Positions 33,235 through 46,978 of a stretch of DNA of 64,000 nucleotides are shown here, one piece after another (within the stretch, counting starts at the first letter, position 1; every line of letters begins with the position of its first letter). The translations under genes were made by a program, and so were the position numbers. Source of the stretch: Coleophoma eucalyptorum. Taxonomy: Eukaryota; Ascomycota; Leotiomycetes; Helotiales; Dermateaceae. Location of the stretch: the NCBI GenBank assembly GCA_026120035.1, contig JALRME010000051.1, positions 1 to 64,000 of the forward strand, written 5' to 3'. The notes below the pieces were generated by a model. The model saw nothing but the letters and a program-made list of their open reading frames with translations, was not told the origin of the DNA and made no database searches.

Positions 33235-34595
33235 CTACGATGCGTGAATCGCCCAGGCAAATTTGACAAAATTATCCAGACCGAATATAATCCATAGAGA
33301 CCCCCATGGCAAGCTCACAGGTAGAATAATTGTTGAAGCTGTATGAGATACTCCAGTATTAGCAACGCCTCTTACTTCTAACTCTGGCGCCTCCATGTTT
33401 TCATCTTGCGATACCATAGCCTCCCGCAACAATACAGAAAGCGAGTCAACAGTGAGTGGGAGACCAGTTAGCAATGATCTGTCAGTCTCGGAAGGAACCC
33501 AAGGTTCAGAGAATCCCGGTATTGAAGGCGAGAAGACAAATTGCAATCCATCTCTATACATGAACGCCAGTGATGGTGGTTTTGTTCCATTTAAAGGACT
33601 GGCTACGTAAGCTAGGTTAAGTGCGCCGAAAATACTCTTTAAGCGACTGCAAAGCTCAGTGCGACTTATTTTGAAGGAGATAGGTGTCCAGTCTTTCTTG
33701 CTTAGTTGACCATTCTGGAGGTGATCTGCAAGACTTTCATCTATAAGTCGAGGCGGCTCTTCATTTTGCTGAATCCCAGCTGATTGAGTTTGGCTGTATT
33801 CTTCAGTTCGCTGACGCTTAGATGGTGGACTTCTACAGTCTGCTTGCGGTCCAAATGTTGAACGAGGTAGGTGTATGTGATGCACGCCTGATGTTTCTAA
33901 AGGACTCTGTGGAGGGCCAAATTCCTGTCTAGTAGGTAGTATTTGCGATTGTTGATGATTGTCCCGAACTCCCTTCTTGGGCTCCTCCTTTGGTGGTGCT
34001 ATAGCATATAAATCAACACAAATCTTCTTTAAACATGCCGTCACAAACCTGTTGTCTTTGGATGTTTGTAATCTAGCCAACGCAGTTGATTTTCATCCAA
34101 ATCTTGCATGAAAAGTTCACAGGCAGCATCAAATGCAACAGTAATCCAACCCTCTATTTTATTGAGCCAACTCTTTTTCTCTTTTGAAGAGAAGTTCAGA
34201 TAGAACATATGAAAATTGATCAATGTCGCAATTCCTCCACGTTTGTGATTATTCAGCCACGCAGTATCATTCGCATCAAGTTTCTCTCCAGCTATACGGT
34301 TTCCTCCGGCATTGTAAAGGGCTGTATAGACTCTTTGTTTTTGTTGCTCTGACTGGTCTCCTTTTATTGCAGCATCAATATATGATTTAAGATTAGCAGA
34401 AGGATGCCACAAATCTTGCAAAGTTTGCTGCCTTGTCTTGGTCTGCATAAACTTTTTGAAATCAGACCACTCGACAAGCGTTCGGAATGAAGACTGTAGA
34501 TTACCAGACGACAAGATTTCGAATGATTCGCGACTAGAAGGAGATAATGATAAAATATCGTGGAAAAGAGTTGATATGTCTTTATTGCCAGCCAT
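33235..34595 (-). pseudogene. Unrecognised two-part gene split by a frameshift
   Basis: Two minus-strand frames abut: 34595-34041 (184 aa, MAGNKDISTLFHDILSLSPS onwards) and 34080-33235, which has no ATG at its start (it opens through a TTG) and so looks like a continuation. Removing a one-base loss near 34077-34081 would join ENQLR to ARLQTSKDNRF and give one protein of about 460 aa. The first half is helical with many aromatic residues (WLNKIEGWITVAFDAACELF). The second contains a Pro/Gln-rich linker with a basic patch (PPSKRQR) and a more ordered C-terminal domain. I do not recognise the family. A 25-bp minisatellite occupies the 5' side from 34637. Either a damaged gene or a gene with a programmed or sequencing shift. 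Confidence 0.55.
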
Positions 34596-34636
34596 GACGA
34601 ATCAAATGAATAGACAGAGAAAATGTTGATCGGGGT

Positions 34637-35107
34637 GAGCGAGAGAAAAGAGAGAGGTAGACCAGGGAAGTGAAGAGAGAGATGGACCAGAGAAGTGAAG
34701 AGAGAGGTAGACCAGGGGAGTAGAGAGAGAGGTAGACCAGGGGAGTGGAGAGAGAAGTAGACCAGGGGAGTGAAGAGAGAGGTAGACCCGGAGTGAAGGG
34801 AGAGGTAGACCAGGAAGTGAAGGGAGAGGTAGACCAGGGAAGTGAAGAGAAAGGTAGACCAGGGAAGTGGAGAGAGACGTAGACCATGGGAGTGAAGAAA
34901 GGGGTAGACCGGGGAGTGAAAGGAGAGGTAGACAAGGGAAGTGAAGAGAGAGGTAGACCAGGGAAGTGGAGAGAGCGGTAGACCGGGGAGTGAAGAAAGG
35001 AGTAGACCGGGGAGTGAAAGGAGAGGTAGACCAGGGAAGTGAAGAGAGAGGTAGACCAGGGAAGTGGAGAGAGAGTTAGACCAGGGGAGTGAAGAGAGAG
35101 ATAGACA
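34637..35107. repeat. 25-bp minisatellite, about 19 units
   Basis: The unit gtagaccagggaagtgaagagagag recurs head-to-tail as 20-base-recognisable variants (gtagaccagg plus gagagag) with 24-27 bp spacing. The strand is strongly purine-rich. Two overlapping minus-strand ORFs at 34364-35187 simply read this repeat and are not genes. It lies just upstream of the start codon of the minus-strand gene at 34595. Confidence 0.85.
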
Positions 35108-35409
35108 AGTGGAGTAACAAGCGCCAGTTGTATTGCTGAAAGCCTGCATCCCGTGGCGTGGGGAAAACGGCCCACCCGCCTTCTCATGGTTGACTAGTAC
35201 AATGATAGAAACTTAGCATGTTACTGGTTTACCACCAGCCTGATCCCAGTTAAAAGGAAATATTCTTACAAAAACCCCATTTGCTACTGCCAGTTACTTT
35301 TGTGAATCTGGCAAGATTGAGTATAGTTTACTTCACGCTTAGACAAGGATCCTTACTATGAATTTGATTTAAATTAGGATTCAACATAATCGGCACTATA
35401 GAGCTGATT
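35108..35409. other. Intergenic, nothing recognised
   Basis: Short spacer between the minisatellite and the zinc-finger gene. Confidence 0.4.
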
Positions 35410-36513
35410 ATGGACAACTCAAATATACACTTCCGCTCCAAAGTATGTATGCTAGGCGATAGAGAGGTAGTAACACTTCTTACTAAGAGTTACAGAGCTT
35501 TGAAAAGAGACGTGGCTTTAGCACACATCGCCAAATATGCACGAAAGGGCAACCTCATCTTTGCAAATTTGTTGGCTGTGGCAAATCCTTCGACCAGAAA
35601 TATGCCCTTACAATCCACTACCGAAGTCATACGGGTGAGAAACCTCACAATTGCCAGATTGGCTGTGGTAGGAGCTTCTCTTGTGTAAGAGAATTATAAG
35701 GCTCTTTCATATATTTAGACTGACCGGAAATCCAGTCTTCCAATTGTAGACGACATGAACGTCTTCACACGGGCGAGAAACCATATGAGTGCGATGGCTG
35801 TTTAAACCGGTCTGTAACTCTCTATCTATACTGAACTTAAACTAATTGGATGTAGCTTCTCCCGCAAAGAAGCTATGGTCCGGCACCAGCGTTGGTGCCC
35901 TGGAAAACGTACTTGCCCAAGATTTGAAAATGATGAGACTTCTGAGTTTGACAGTAACCCGAGAAATCGATCCGATCATTCGTTGTACTTGCACCAAATA
36001 TCTACAGCCGGCTTCGGACAACACCAAGATCATTTGTTTATTCAATACAGCCTCGACTTTGTTCTGGAGCAGAATAATTTAGATGATGCAAAATCCCACA
36101 TATTTCCTCCTCCAGCACAGAGTCCATATCCCCAAGAGAGTTTTCAAGGTAACCCAAGCACTTATTCGTCTAGCTTTAGGACTAACACCATACTCCAACA
36201 AGTTTTTCGCCCCTCTTTCCTGGCACAAGTGGCCGGTCATGCTTTTCAGTCTCAACAATCTCTGCCGATTGACCAGCAAATGATGGCCCTCAAACCTCAA
36301 TCGATGCTAGGTTTCGACCAACAACATTTTCAGCCAGTGCTACAGGCGCCATTACAAGAAGACTTATTTCAAGGCCAAAAGACTTGCTTACAGACTTATT
36401 GTGATCAACAATTTCGACCCGTCTACTCGGCCTTGCAAGGTCAACAACCGCTAAAGGACGAAGTTTTTGATCTCTGGCTTCACTTCCCCAGTGCATGCAT
36501 TGAGACCGTGTAA
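35410..36513 (+). CDS. C2H2 zinc-finger protein with Gln-rich tail
   Basis: Exons 35410-35442, 35496-35684, 35736-35809 and 35856-36513 give 317 aa with consistent phases and introns of 46-53 nt. Finger 2 is canonical: CKFVGCGKSF...H followed by YRSH and the linker TGEKPH. Finger 3 (CQIGCGRSF) is completed across intron 2 (RRHERLH, TGEKP). Finger 4 (CDGCLNRFSRKEAMVRHQRW, then C) is completed across intron 3. Residues SFEKRRGFSTHRQIC before finger 2 look like the second half of a finger whose Cys pair is absent, so an upstream exon may be missing or finger 1 has been lost. The rest is a 200-aa Gln/Pro/Ser-rich tail, typical of activation regions. Likely a DNA-binding regulator; targets unknown. 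Confidence 0.78.
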
Positions 36514-37481
36514 AAATAGTTGGCGTATAAATGAGCTCTGTGCTTTGATGAGCTTTGTCCGATCATTTGGGTTTGAGAAATTGTATCACTATAGTAATAA
36601 ATCAAAGCGAGAGGGATAGAGCAGGGACAAATTAAACTAGGCTCTTATGCTAATTATCATATAAATGCCCATTACACATCTATGTCTACAAATACCGATA
36701 TGAAAGCAAAGTATGTTTTCAGTATTTTTAATCTCGAATCCTGACCAAAGCTTTGCTAGATCTTGTAGTTGATTCTCTGGGTCAACCAATTTCCGAAATT
36801 GGCTGAGTAGGTCCCTGTGTTGGGCATGTAGCAGGGGCAGAGAATACAGCCACCGTGAGTTCAAGTAAAACGTCGAAGGTCCATTGACTTCTTTGTCATA
36901 TCGGGCTTCGAGATACATCTCCCATGCTTTTCGGTGAGGGATTTTAATCACCGCTAAAAGCCACTACAATCCACCTTGAAATATTACCGCAATTTTCTTA
37001 GTGTAAGTAAATCCCTGCTGGCGTTTTGATTCTAGTGCTTTGGAAGGGTAAGCCCATGAGAAAAGCCATAGGCGAAAAGATAGTGCATGGGTTTTTTGCA
37101 ACGAGAGTATTGTTTTTTGTATGTCGACTAGGATAAGGTCATCAGATCTGCATAGGCATTCTAGCCCCACTCATCTATAGAGAGTGTATTTAAACTTACT
37201 AACTGAGGTTTTGTTTCAGAAGTAAGGTCAATAAGCAAGATTCCGCTATTATAATCAGAGGCATAGATAATATGGCTATACCTAGGCCTGTCCTGCCGCA
37301 CATTATCGGAGAGGTAAAATTACTCTTCTATCTCCTACACTACAGTGCACAAGTCCTCTCACCCCCTATGTACAAATAGCGCTAATGATGTATCCCCTGC
37401 TACTCAGGTCGACATTAAGAGTGTCTACCCTTTCACAAATAAGTAAGGATTACTCTGTATAATTATTGCTATCCAATTTTA
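36514..37481. other. Weak minus-strand ORFs only
   Basis: Minus-strand ORFs 36637-36951 and 36964-37170 lie end to end with an in-frame TAG between them (near 36965) and could be parts of one decayed gene; I recognise no domain. Confidence 0.3.
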
Positions 37482-37694
37482 ATGTACTTTTCAGGAATGT
37501 GTCCAATATGTTATGAATTGTGCCAGTACAGCTGTGGACACATCATTCGGGAGTTGGCAGAAGGCAAAACATGTGATCAGATAGGGAGTGAAGCGTGTAA
37601 AGAGCAGAAGGCCAGGCCATCGGAAAAGAATGGTCCTCCTCGTTCATTCAAATGTTCAGAATGTATGAGTTTTAAACATTATAAGGAAGTATAA
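37482..37694 (+). CDS. Small Cys-rich ORF, unrecognised
   Basis: 70 codons with a Cys/His pattern (CPICYELCQYSCGH, then CDQIGSEAC and FKCSEC) that suggests zinc binding. A ttttcag acceptor lies directly before the codon GA-ATG, so it may be a 3' exon of a longer gene; the ATG at 37271 upstream is not in phase by a simple splice. Confidence 0.28.
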   Translation: MYFSGMCPICYELCQYSCGHIIRELAEGKTCDQIGSEACKEQKARPSEKNGPPRSFKCSECMSFKHYKEV

Positions 37695-39247
37695 TATCTA
37701 ACAATACATTAGGTGACCCATTAGGCCAAAGTCGTACGTGCGGACTGGCTTAGCAACAGAATAATAGCAACAGGTTGAAAAGGAGAATACATACAACTTC
37801 ACCGCCTTTTGACCGTCTAACGGCAAAATGATCGCAGTTTTAGATTTGGGCATGGAATGTAGTCCTCATTTGGACCTTTGGTTGTCTCTCTACGAAAGTC
37901 CTTGTGAATTAGCCTGTCGTTGTTAGCATCCTATCAATTTGGTCGCTTCAGATGAACCTGCTATGCCTAGTTCGAGCCTCAATAAGTAATTAATAGATCT
38001 TAGTAGGCTCTTAAACTTCTTTTTCCCTAGGAAATTGTTTTCATTCTTGGATCTTAAGTCGTTGACCTGTAGACATAGCTGATATAGTGTCATTGGCACA
38101 CACATTTTGACGAATAGTATGGTGTTGTTTCCTGTTGGTGCCGTCGGTATTCTGGGTACATATCAAACAAAAGGTATCAATGAGTGCAAGGCACAAGAAG
38201 AGATAGGCGAAATATGGTCTTTCAGAACTTCAAATTTCTGCTATATTGTTGAAGACGTACGCAGGTATTGGCCGGTCAATAGTCCTCTTTGTGGCTAGAG
38301 ATGCTGTCGTGGCGAAAAGGATACTTGAATGTATACGAGCCAAAAGAATGCTTGAAATTGAACATTGGTGATCTCTGTAGTCATCTACAGCGTGTTTGTT
38401 CGTTCGAATCACACATTTCCAGCCTTTGGCCCCACCCATTCAACCTCCTTCCAAGATACGTTTTACTCGAGTATCCTCATAGGCAAGAAGTAATATTGTA
38501 CATCCAGCAACAAATGTCTATCTGTGGCAAGGATTCTCAACCTTAGCGTGAAAACCTACAAAAGCAAGTATTCTAGTACAAGACACATGCGATTCGAGAA
38601 GGAGTCAGATAACTTGTATCGACATGCAATTTTTGGGACTCTGGCTCTGTGGTAGCATAGCTGGTGTTGGGTTGCGCATACTTGTCAGTGGCAGAGGCCA
38701 ATGAACCTACACGCTGCGACCTCTGCCGATGCATATGAGACATTAAAATGATACCAGAGTCAAGTTAGGAGTTCCCCTAAGAATACGCAATCAATAGTTA
38801 AGAAGTTTCTAGACCAAAAGATTCTTGCATCATGTATATGCAATGCATTCTGTACTTTTCTATAGCATTCCCTAGACTGCATTAGCGTATACACTAGTTG
38901 TTGGCGCAAGCCTGATCTCTTCACATTGTTGTTGTAGACCGGGGGCTCCCTGATCCGTACGTGGGAATTGCTACCTACCTTACTGCAACAAAACCCACTT
39001 CTGGACACGGTGCTTCGCTTCTAGCTGGGGATTGAAATTGAATGCTTAACACGGACAAGCAGCTGAATTCCATATAGAAATTGATTATATGTTGCAAGTG
39101 ATGAATACTACTAAAGCATCAAAGCTCCCTTAAACTTGAATTTTGACTTTTACTACGCTAGACCTCCTCCATCAACTTTTGGGTCTTCTCGCTTCTACTA
39201 TTAATCTTTTGGAGAAGAGCACAGTCATAATCTTCTATCACAGTTTT
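37695..39247. other. No gene recognised
   Basis: Only short unsupported ORFs on both strands. Confidence 0.4.
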
Positions 39248-40253
39248 ATGCCTCCCTCAGAACCGAAGCCGTCACTTGTCGCTGCCCAAGCAAGGAATAC
39301 AATATTACCCAGTATTGACAAGATATTTGGGCAAGAACTACCAATACAATCATGCATTTTCTATTCGGTTAACCCGTCAAAGGCTCAGCAAGGTCCATAT
39401 AGGAACTGTCGATTTGGTGAGGGTTCTCATGATATCAGGCAAACAAAATTCAAGGATACTGATGATTTACTTAGCGTTCTATCAAAGGGAACCAGTAGAT
39501 GTCGCCTTGGAATAATTTGACGCATACCGTATCAAACTCCCTGTTATTATGTCTGCAAACGAGAAGCGGCCTGGTGGTGATTGGGAGATAAATGTCATAT
39601 CGCTGGAGGGGTGCTTATGTCGGCGGAGTACCCTATATCGAAATTTGGGTACATATGGAACTGAGAACGTCCAGCGGTATCCTATGCCGCAAGACGTCGG
39701 TATCTTTTCAGAAAATGTTGGTATGTAGCACCACATCCCTAGTCATAGGACGACTTACTTACTAAACTTGCAAAAGTTGTTTTCAGGTCGGGGGCACCGA
39801 CTTACGAAATCTGGCCATTCAATGCTTATAAGAGTAAGATCTGATACACTCAATTTCAATCCTTTCTAGTTATTTGCTTACGAAGGTGATAGCCTTACCA
39901 ATAATTTCTGTTGTACCTGTCCCGAGACCTAAGCTAGACATAAGCGGGTATGATTATGCTTTTGATGACGAACGAGATCTTATGTATGGGAAGATCAAGA
40001 CAGCACTACGCATTGCTATCTCTTACAAGTATCCACAGATTGTGATCGGATCATTTGGTCTAGGACCAGGTTTCAATAATCCGCCACTGAGGTTGCTAAG
40101 ATGTGGAAACACGCATTGATCGATGACGAAGAGTTTGCAGGCCACTTCCTAGTTGCGACATTTGCTTTTAGCAATGGCCATGCTTCTGAAAAGCACATAG
40201 ATCTTTTTAGAGATGTCTTCAAGCCAGCTAATATTCACGGTGCTTATCAATGA
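39248..40253 (+). pseudogene. TIGR02452-type (PARG-like) protein, broken
   Basis: Reading across frames gives the order of the family sometimes called microbial-type poly(ADP-ribose) glycohydrolase: SLVAAQARNTILPSIDKIF at the N-terminus, PVIMSANEKRPGGDWE where intact members have N-A-x-E-x-x-P-G-G, then GIFSENVVVFRSGAPTYEIW, LPIISVVPVPRPKLD, and RDLMYGKIKTALRIAISYKY followed by VIGSFGLGPGF. The macrodomain-like fold binds ADP-ribose. An intron at ~39417-39474 and one at ~39720-39775 splice plausibly. Breaks: an in-frame TAA at about 39517 just after DVALE, no workable frame across 39835-39875, and a missing base near 40080 before the C-terminal VAKMWKHALIDDEEF. The expected second glycine-rich stretch after GGDW is also altered. 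This copy is dead. Confidence 0.72.
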
Positions 40254-40551
40254 TTGAAGATACTAGTTCGGGCTTCACAAAAACTGGCCTTTTAAAAGAC
40301 AATCAGCTTAAGAAAAGTCTGGGGCTCTTCAAGACCTCTTATTGTATAAATATCATCGAAGTTTAACTCTATTATTTCATCCTATCATATACTCATAGTT
40401 GCTATCTAACGCAAGGGTCAATTTTACCTAAAGTTTCTTTTAGAACCCATTTTATTGTCCTTAGATTTTGTTGGCTTACGTCAAATAACGTAAGAATAGA
40501 CTTGTGGGTCAACACATATTTTGGTAAATTGGTTCATAGATGATGTATTGA
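40254..40551. other. No gene recognised
   Basis: Nothing seen. Confidence 0.4.
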
Positions 40552-40576
40552 AGAGAGAGAGAGAGAGAGAGAGAGA
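40552..40576. repeat. (AG)12 microsatellite
   Basis: An uninterrupted AG dinucleotide run. It is read as a Ser/Leu repeat by the minus-strand ORF 40481-40996, which I do not accept as a gene, though its peptide MYIDETGRQNACF faintly recalls a transposase Asp motif. Confidence 0.95.
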
Positions 40577-43154
40577 TAAAGATACCTCCTTCGCTTCAAT
40601 TATAGCATGAGAGAAATAACACCAGATTTGCATGCTCATGCCTTTAACACAGATACAGAGACGTACTATACATATTGCAGACACCAGAATTCTCGAAAAA
40701 ATACCCATAGCCGGTTTCAAGCAATACTCGGCAACAAAAGCCTCAATGCTACGTATATTGAAAGGAGAACTGTCGTTCGTTTGTTTTGATACACTAAGAA
40801 GAAGGATCAGGATGAAGCAAGGAAGAGACTCAGTGCAAATTGGCACAGAAACATGGCTTTGAAAGCAGGCGTTTTGACGACCAGTTTCATCAATATACAT
40901 TACAGATTGCGAAGGTAACGAAAATGTCAATGGTTTTGACGACATCAACAAATTTGGATATACTTTCTGGTTCTTTTTGAATCGATGTCGCCTCATTATT
41001 TGGCTTTGTAGATCAATCAGGCGCAGTAAAAATAGCCATGTACTTAGCCAATCTTATCCAATAACGTATTTTAATATTAACTTCCACCAGATTATGTTTT
41101 GAAAGCAACTTTAAGCCAATTGGACAACCGGGACCCTTTCAGCTACACCACATAGGGTCGTTACAACTCTTACAAATCCCTACGCATCATGTTTGACACT
41201 GGAGCCTCCTAGCGTCTATATTTCCATGTCTTCATTGTACAAATTACGACTTAATTGGCCCGTTTAGTATCGAGAGAAGGCCAGTCTGGTCAGTCGGGAT
41301 TTGGGCTGGCCCCTACAATCCTGTAAGCACACCTATTATTACATGACATTTCACAGGTGTACATTCAATCAACAACTGCTCTGAAACGTGACTTCTACAT
41401 CCATGACCGTGTCAGCTTGGTATGGCAATGAATCCCAATGCAAGCTCAACCATGAAATTCGAACGTCGTTCTTTGCTCATATCGTAATAATAGCCTACTC
41501 TGAGAAACTTATTACCGATATATTTTGATAAGACACACTAAAGATGTCTATGCCTCTACTCCTGTGTCATGAGACGTAATATTAGTGAGGTGAAGTTCGA
41601 AAGGGCTTTCAGGTGCATATTGATCCTAGTCATACATGCGGGTCGTACCCTTGCATACTCATCCTCGTAGTAGGTCAGATGCGCAAATGTTATTCAAAGT
41701 AGCAGCCATCAATTTGAGTGATAGCACTCTCAGCAAGACCAAAATTAGTAGGTGGAAAGCCTGGGGGAAGCGCCGGCCAGTTGGGGGGGGGGGGCTGTCG
41801 TTGAGACGGCTTGGCCGCCTAAGGAGTTATGAGATCCTTGACGCCACGCAAGGTCGATACGTGCTCCGCCCCTTCAATCACATGAAATAATGAATAGATA
41901 ATTAGCGGCAAGGTATTAGGAATATATACAACAGTTTCTAGTTTCCCGAATGTTTTGGTCGCTTTCTGGTCTTGCTTCAGCCATCCTCATATTGCTACTT
42001 TATCTCGTGGAAGCAAAGTTCACACCACTGATCTTCCAGACTTAACAACCACCACTCACCTTCAAATATATTAAGCTCTTAGTTTTATCCCACTATTACT
42101 ACTGTGATCAAGCTCATATTATGTCTCCAGCTACACCACTCTCTCCAAGTTTCGAAATTAATGACAGTGAAGTTCGACGGGTGCTCGTTGACTTAATGAT
42201 TTTCATCTTCGCTGCAGTGAGGTCTTTTTCCGTTTTATGCAAAAGCGGAAAATTAATTCTTCCTTCTTCCTCGAAGACTGATTCACATTATATGTCTGAC
42301 AAGAGCCCTTCTAACGCTCATATCTTCAATTAGATACTAGCTGGTGGCCTCTTTTGTGGACTTTTGTCCAATGTAAAGTTTACCTGAACCCCCAAACGAA
42401 CAAACATCCCTAAGCAGCATGCACACAAGAAGTTGTATAACTGTCAACTGCTTTATACCTTAGAGAGACTTGTTTAGCCAAATTCTCGATTCTTACTTTT
42501 TCATGCGCCTGTTTGGCCAAATGAAGGGGTTATCTATAAAGGTTACGGCCGCTGTATTGATGTGCCACTGTGTCATTATTGTAACGTTAGCCTTTTAAAG
42601 CGTTGTAACAAGTCTTCCATGCTCGTAATTACTAGTTGATTAGTCCATGGTGTCTATCTTCCAATGTAATTCTATTCACAAAAGTTGGGATCCCATAGTA
42701 GATAGATAGTACCTGCATCGTTACACCTATACTCCTTCTTCTGTTCAATGTCTCTTTTATTGAAACCTTCAGTCTCCTAGTTCTACCTATACATTCTATA
42801 CGCATGCTAAAACTACCACAATCAAAGAAATTCAAGTTAATTTGCCTTTTTTTATTCTACGTGGATTATATATCTACTCCCACTCTAGCTTCAGGGACTT
42901 AACTAATTCCTGCTCCTATATAGTTCTAGTCATATCTATCGTACGACTCTCTAGCCTCGTTTGCTTTTAGTGATAAAGGGGGCTTCAGTTGGTAGCGCTT
43001 GGGAACCGCTGCTGGCTGTCGCCAAAAGTTCGTCTGTATACGAATGTGTTCTAGGCTTTTATGTAGAGCCCAGTTCATCATAAAAATAGGTAGATTCCGG
43101 TATTCTATTTGCGTAGGTTCCTCTGGCTTTGATTCTGTATATTCCAACTCGTTA
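40577..43154. other. 2.6-kb stretch without genes
   Basis: A 12-base G run lies at 41783-41794. The ORFs 41636-41890 and 42121-42333 are short and unrecognised; the latter has an in-frame ATG after a promoter-like AT-rich stretch and is the only one I would recheck. 42632-43147 (minus) may hold the 3' end of the gypsy relic. Confidence 0.35.
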
Positions 43155-43395
43155 TCAGTGCTTATGGTTGTTTACCTTATCCTCAGAAGAATAGAAATAT
43201 CTCTTTGATTGAAAGAATAGCTTCAATAATTTCCCTGGGAATGTTCCTCGTAAGTGCATTCCATCAGATCCTAATTCTTTAAGCATGTAATGGTCCTTTT
43301 CTGTATTTGCCTCGTATGTTTCGTAGGGCCCGAGCCATCTAAAATCCAGTTTTCTACTTGAAGACAAATCAATCTCTCTAAAGGAGTCGTCATCT
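43155..43395 (-). pseudogene. Gypsy-type retrotransposon relic (integrase C-terminus)
   Basis: The peptide SSRKLDFRWLGPYETYEANT, followed by YMLKELGSDGMHLRGTFPGK and LLKLFF, matches the small C-terminal domain of Ty3/gypsy integrases (K-L-x-x-R-W-x-G-P-Y, then L-R-G-T-F-x-G-x-x-L-K). No reverse transcriptase or integrase core is readable next to it, so only this fragment survives. Confidence 0.68.
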
Positions 43396-45397
43396 ACAGG
43401 TCAATCACGAAACGTAGTCACATGTAACAGTATTCTTAGCGAGAGCGGTATTTATACCGCTTCCTGGCTGGAAAGCTTGAGCAAATAACGCCTACACTTA
43501 TATCTATGCTTGCCGCTAATTCCGCTCGAGTTCAGTTTGAGGAAGGGTTAAGGCTGGTAAGAGAGGTCAGGTGATAAATTCCTCCTAAGATGGTGGTAAT
43601 GCCTGTAAGAAATCCAAGTAAGAGAATAAGGATGGGTGGTATCTTCTGTTTCCTAGGTATTCTAAGTCTCCAGCCAGTATTCCAGTCACAAAACATTTAG
43701 CCAAAGTCGAAGAAAAAATCTAGTGAAGACAGAGATTAGAAAGCCAACAGGTTTTTCAATTAGCCTATACGTACCAACCACCGCATATCAATATCCCAGA
43801 AATATGGAAAATAACACAGCTTGTCCAGAACGGCTGGAGGTTGCTCGTAACAATTTCTGATGACAGCATATTGCCAAAACTCAAGATAATTCAGGGTTGT
43901 ATAAGGATTCGAGTGATACTGACTTGAAAGGCACATCTGGTTTGCTTCAGTGAATTAAGAACAATGGAGAGGTCACAGGTAGAGAGGGCTTAGACTACTC
44001 GTTCTTGCTTGACGATTGTAAAACGGCATGCATGTAAAGAGACCGCGTGATCGTCCCACTCTAACTTGACAATTTCGAATATTCAACTCCCCTCCAAAGG
44101 GGACTGCGTTTCGGTGTTACGAACGATTGGGGACACATCCTGCATCCTCTGTGGCATAAATCTAGCGTTAGGTTGAATAACCCAACGCTATACATACATA
44201 TATACCCTTGTTCTGATTCCGTCAAAAACAAGGTACAAATTACCTGTATTGACTCTGTCGAAAACCAGGTATACATGCCTTGTCTCTTAAGAATTGGAAA
44301 GTCGAACCCCGGTCCCCTCCCACAGACTTTTCGGTTTGCAAGTAAAATCCCAAACTCACTGATGTCAATCGCGCGCAACTTTTTCTTACAACAGAGCAAG
44401 TTTTTCTTTACGATGCAGTGTGGAAAGCATATAAAAATGATCGCAAAATGCTATAAACAGTTACTCCTTTTTGACTTCGACCCCGAAAGTCTCGACGATG
44501 ATCAAATCAACAACATTTCAAAGATCAGCCAAGAGATTGAGAGCCAAGACTTAAATACCAGGATCAGCCGAATTGAGTCGCTGCACGAGGATATCAAAAG
44601 TAGGCAATGCTAGGGGCCTGAGAAAAGCTCAACACCGTACTCCCACATTTGGAGAACGGAAGCGTACGTACACTCATATTGGTAAAGGGGAATAGCCATG
44701 ACGAGCTTCCCCATGCATCCTACCAAAGCACTCCTGGTAAATGATTGATCGAAACCCGAGTTGGAGGGCCTAGACAGAAAAACATAGGCTTACATTGTAC
44801 ATGAAAAATCGATTTGTCTACAAGGGCCATCCGGGGAACCATCGGAAAGACTATCACAAAGATGAATCCTTGACTCCATGAGACGACACAGCCCAACGTG
44901 CTTAAACCAGTGGGTCTTGCTACTTACTTTGCGGATTTCGTGGTATTGACTAGGGCCACCATCCGCTCCGGCTTATATTAAGGGAACTAGCAGGCTTTCT
45001 TCATTATATTTCACGCAAAAAAGCAACAATGCTATTGAAATGTACATTGGCTTGCTCCAATGAGCCGGGAATGAAACGTACATTATTCCCCGTTCCCACA
45101 CGTGGGGGTTATCTTGCTGCGTTAGTACTTCAAGGTACAACTGATGCAGCTAGTCTCCCCCTAATCGTTTTATTGCATAGGCTGCAATTGTCTCTACAGC
45201 AACGCGAGCTACAGCATATCACTGGGGCCGGCAATGTGTGTACTACCAACCGACCTCTATTATGACCTGATGCGGGAAGAGTATCTCTTAATAAGATAAC
45301 TATGGGCAAATTACAGTTGATTTTACTGTTTCATTAGTGTCACATAAATTAGGTTGGTACTCTACACTTAGTGGGCCAAGTGACCACAGATCAGTAT
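43396..45397. other. 2-kb stretch without convincing genes
   Basis: At 44214-44280 a ~34-bp unit is duplicated in tandem (gattccgtcaaaaacaagg, then gactctgtcgaaaaccagg). ORFs 44173-44613 (plus), 44061-44399 (minus) and 45029-45265 (plus) show no motif. Confidence 0.35.
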
Positions 45398-45406
45398 ATT
45401 ATAAAT
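45398..45406 (+). promoter_or_regulatory. TATA-like element upstream of the Azf1-like gene
   Basis: ttataaata lies about 160 bp before the ATG at 45564, in the expected orientation. Confidence 0.35.
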
Positions 45407-45563
45407 AGCAGATAGTCTTCTCTTACTACTAGGAGTGTGAGTACCGGACACCTACAAACCAGAGAATATCGTGAGCACCTTCTCGCCTGCTAGCACAATT
45501 TGATTTCGCTCTCTCTTCTGACAGAGCCTCTGGAATATTTAGGTTCTTCTTAGGCATCAAAGA

Positions 45564-46978
<1,415 letters not shown>

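Noticed and set aside
34364..35187. Two long minus-strand ORFs rich in Leu, Pro and Ser
   Set aside because: They translate the 25-bp minisatellite in two frames; no non-repeat domain is attached.
35680..35860. Frameshifts in the 35.4-kb zinc-finger gene
   Set aside because: At first it seemed broken, but introns 35685-35735 and 35810-35855 restore exact finger spacing in fingers 3 and 4.
39417..39474. First apparent frameshift of the PARG-like gene
   Set aside because: An intron (gtgagg...ttacttag) explains this change of frame; the later TAA and lost base remain.
40481..40996. 171-aa minus-strand ORF with MYIDETG
   Set aside because: The rest has no transposase blocks, and its C-terminus is the AG microsatellite; one short motif is not enough.
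44290..44350. tRNA-like T-arm (ggggttcgact on the minus strand)
   Set aside because: The arm does not pair properly and no acceptor, D or anticodon arm of matching geometry is found nearby.
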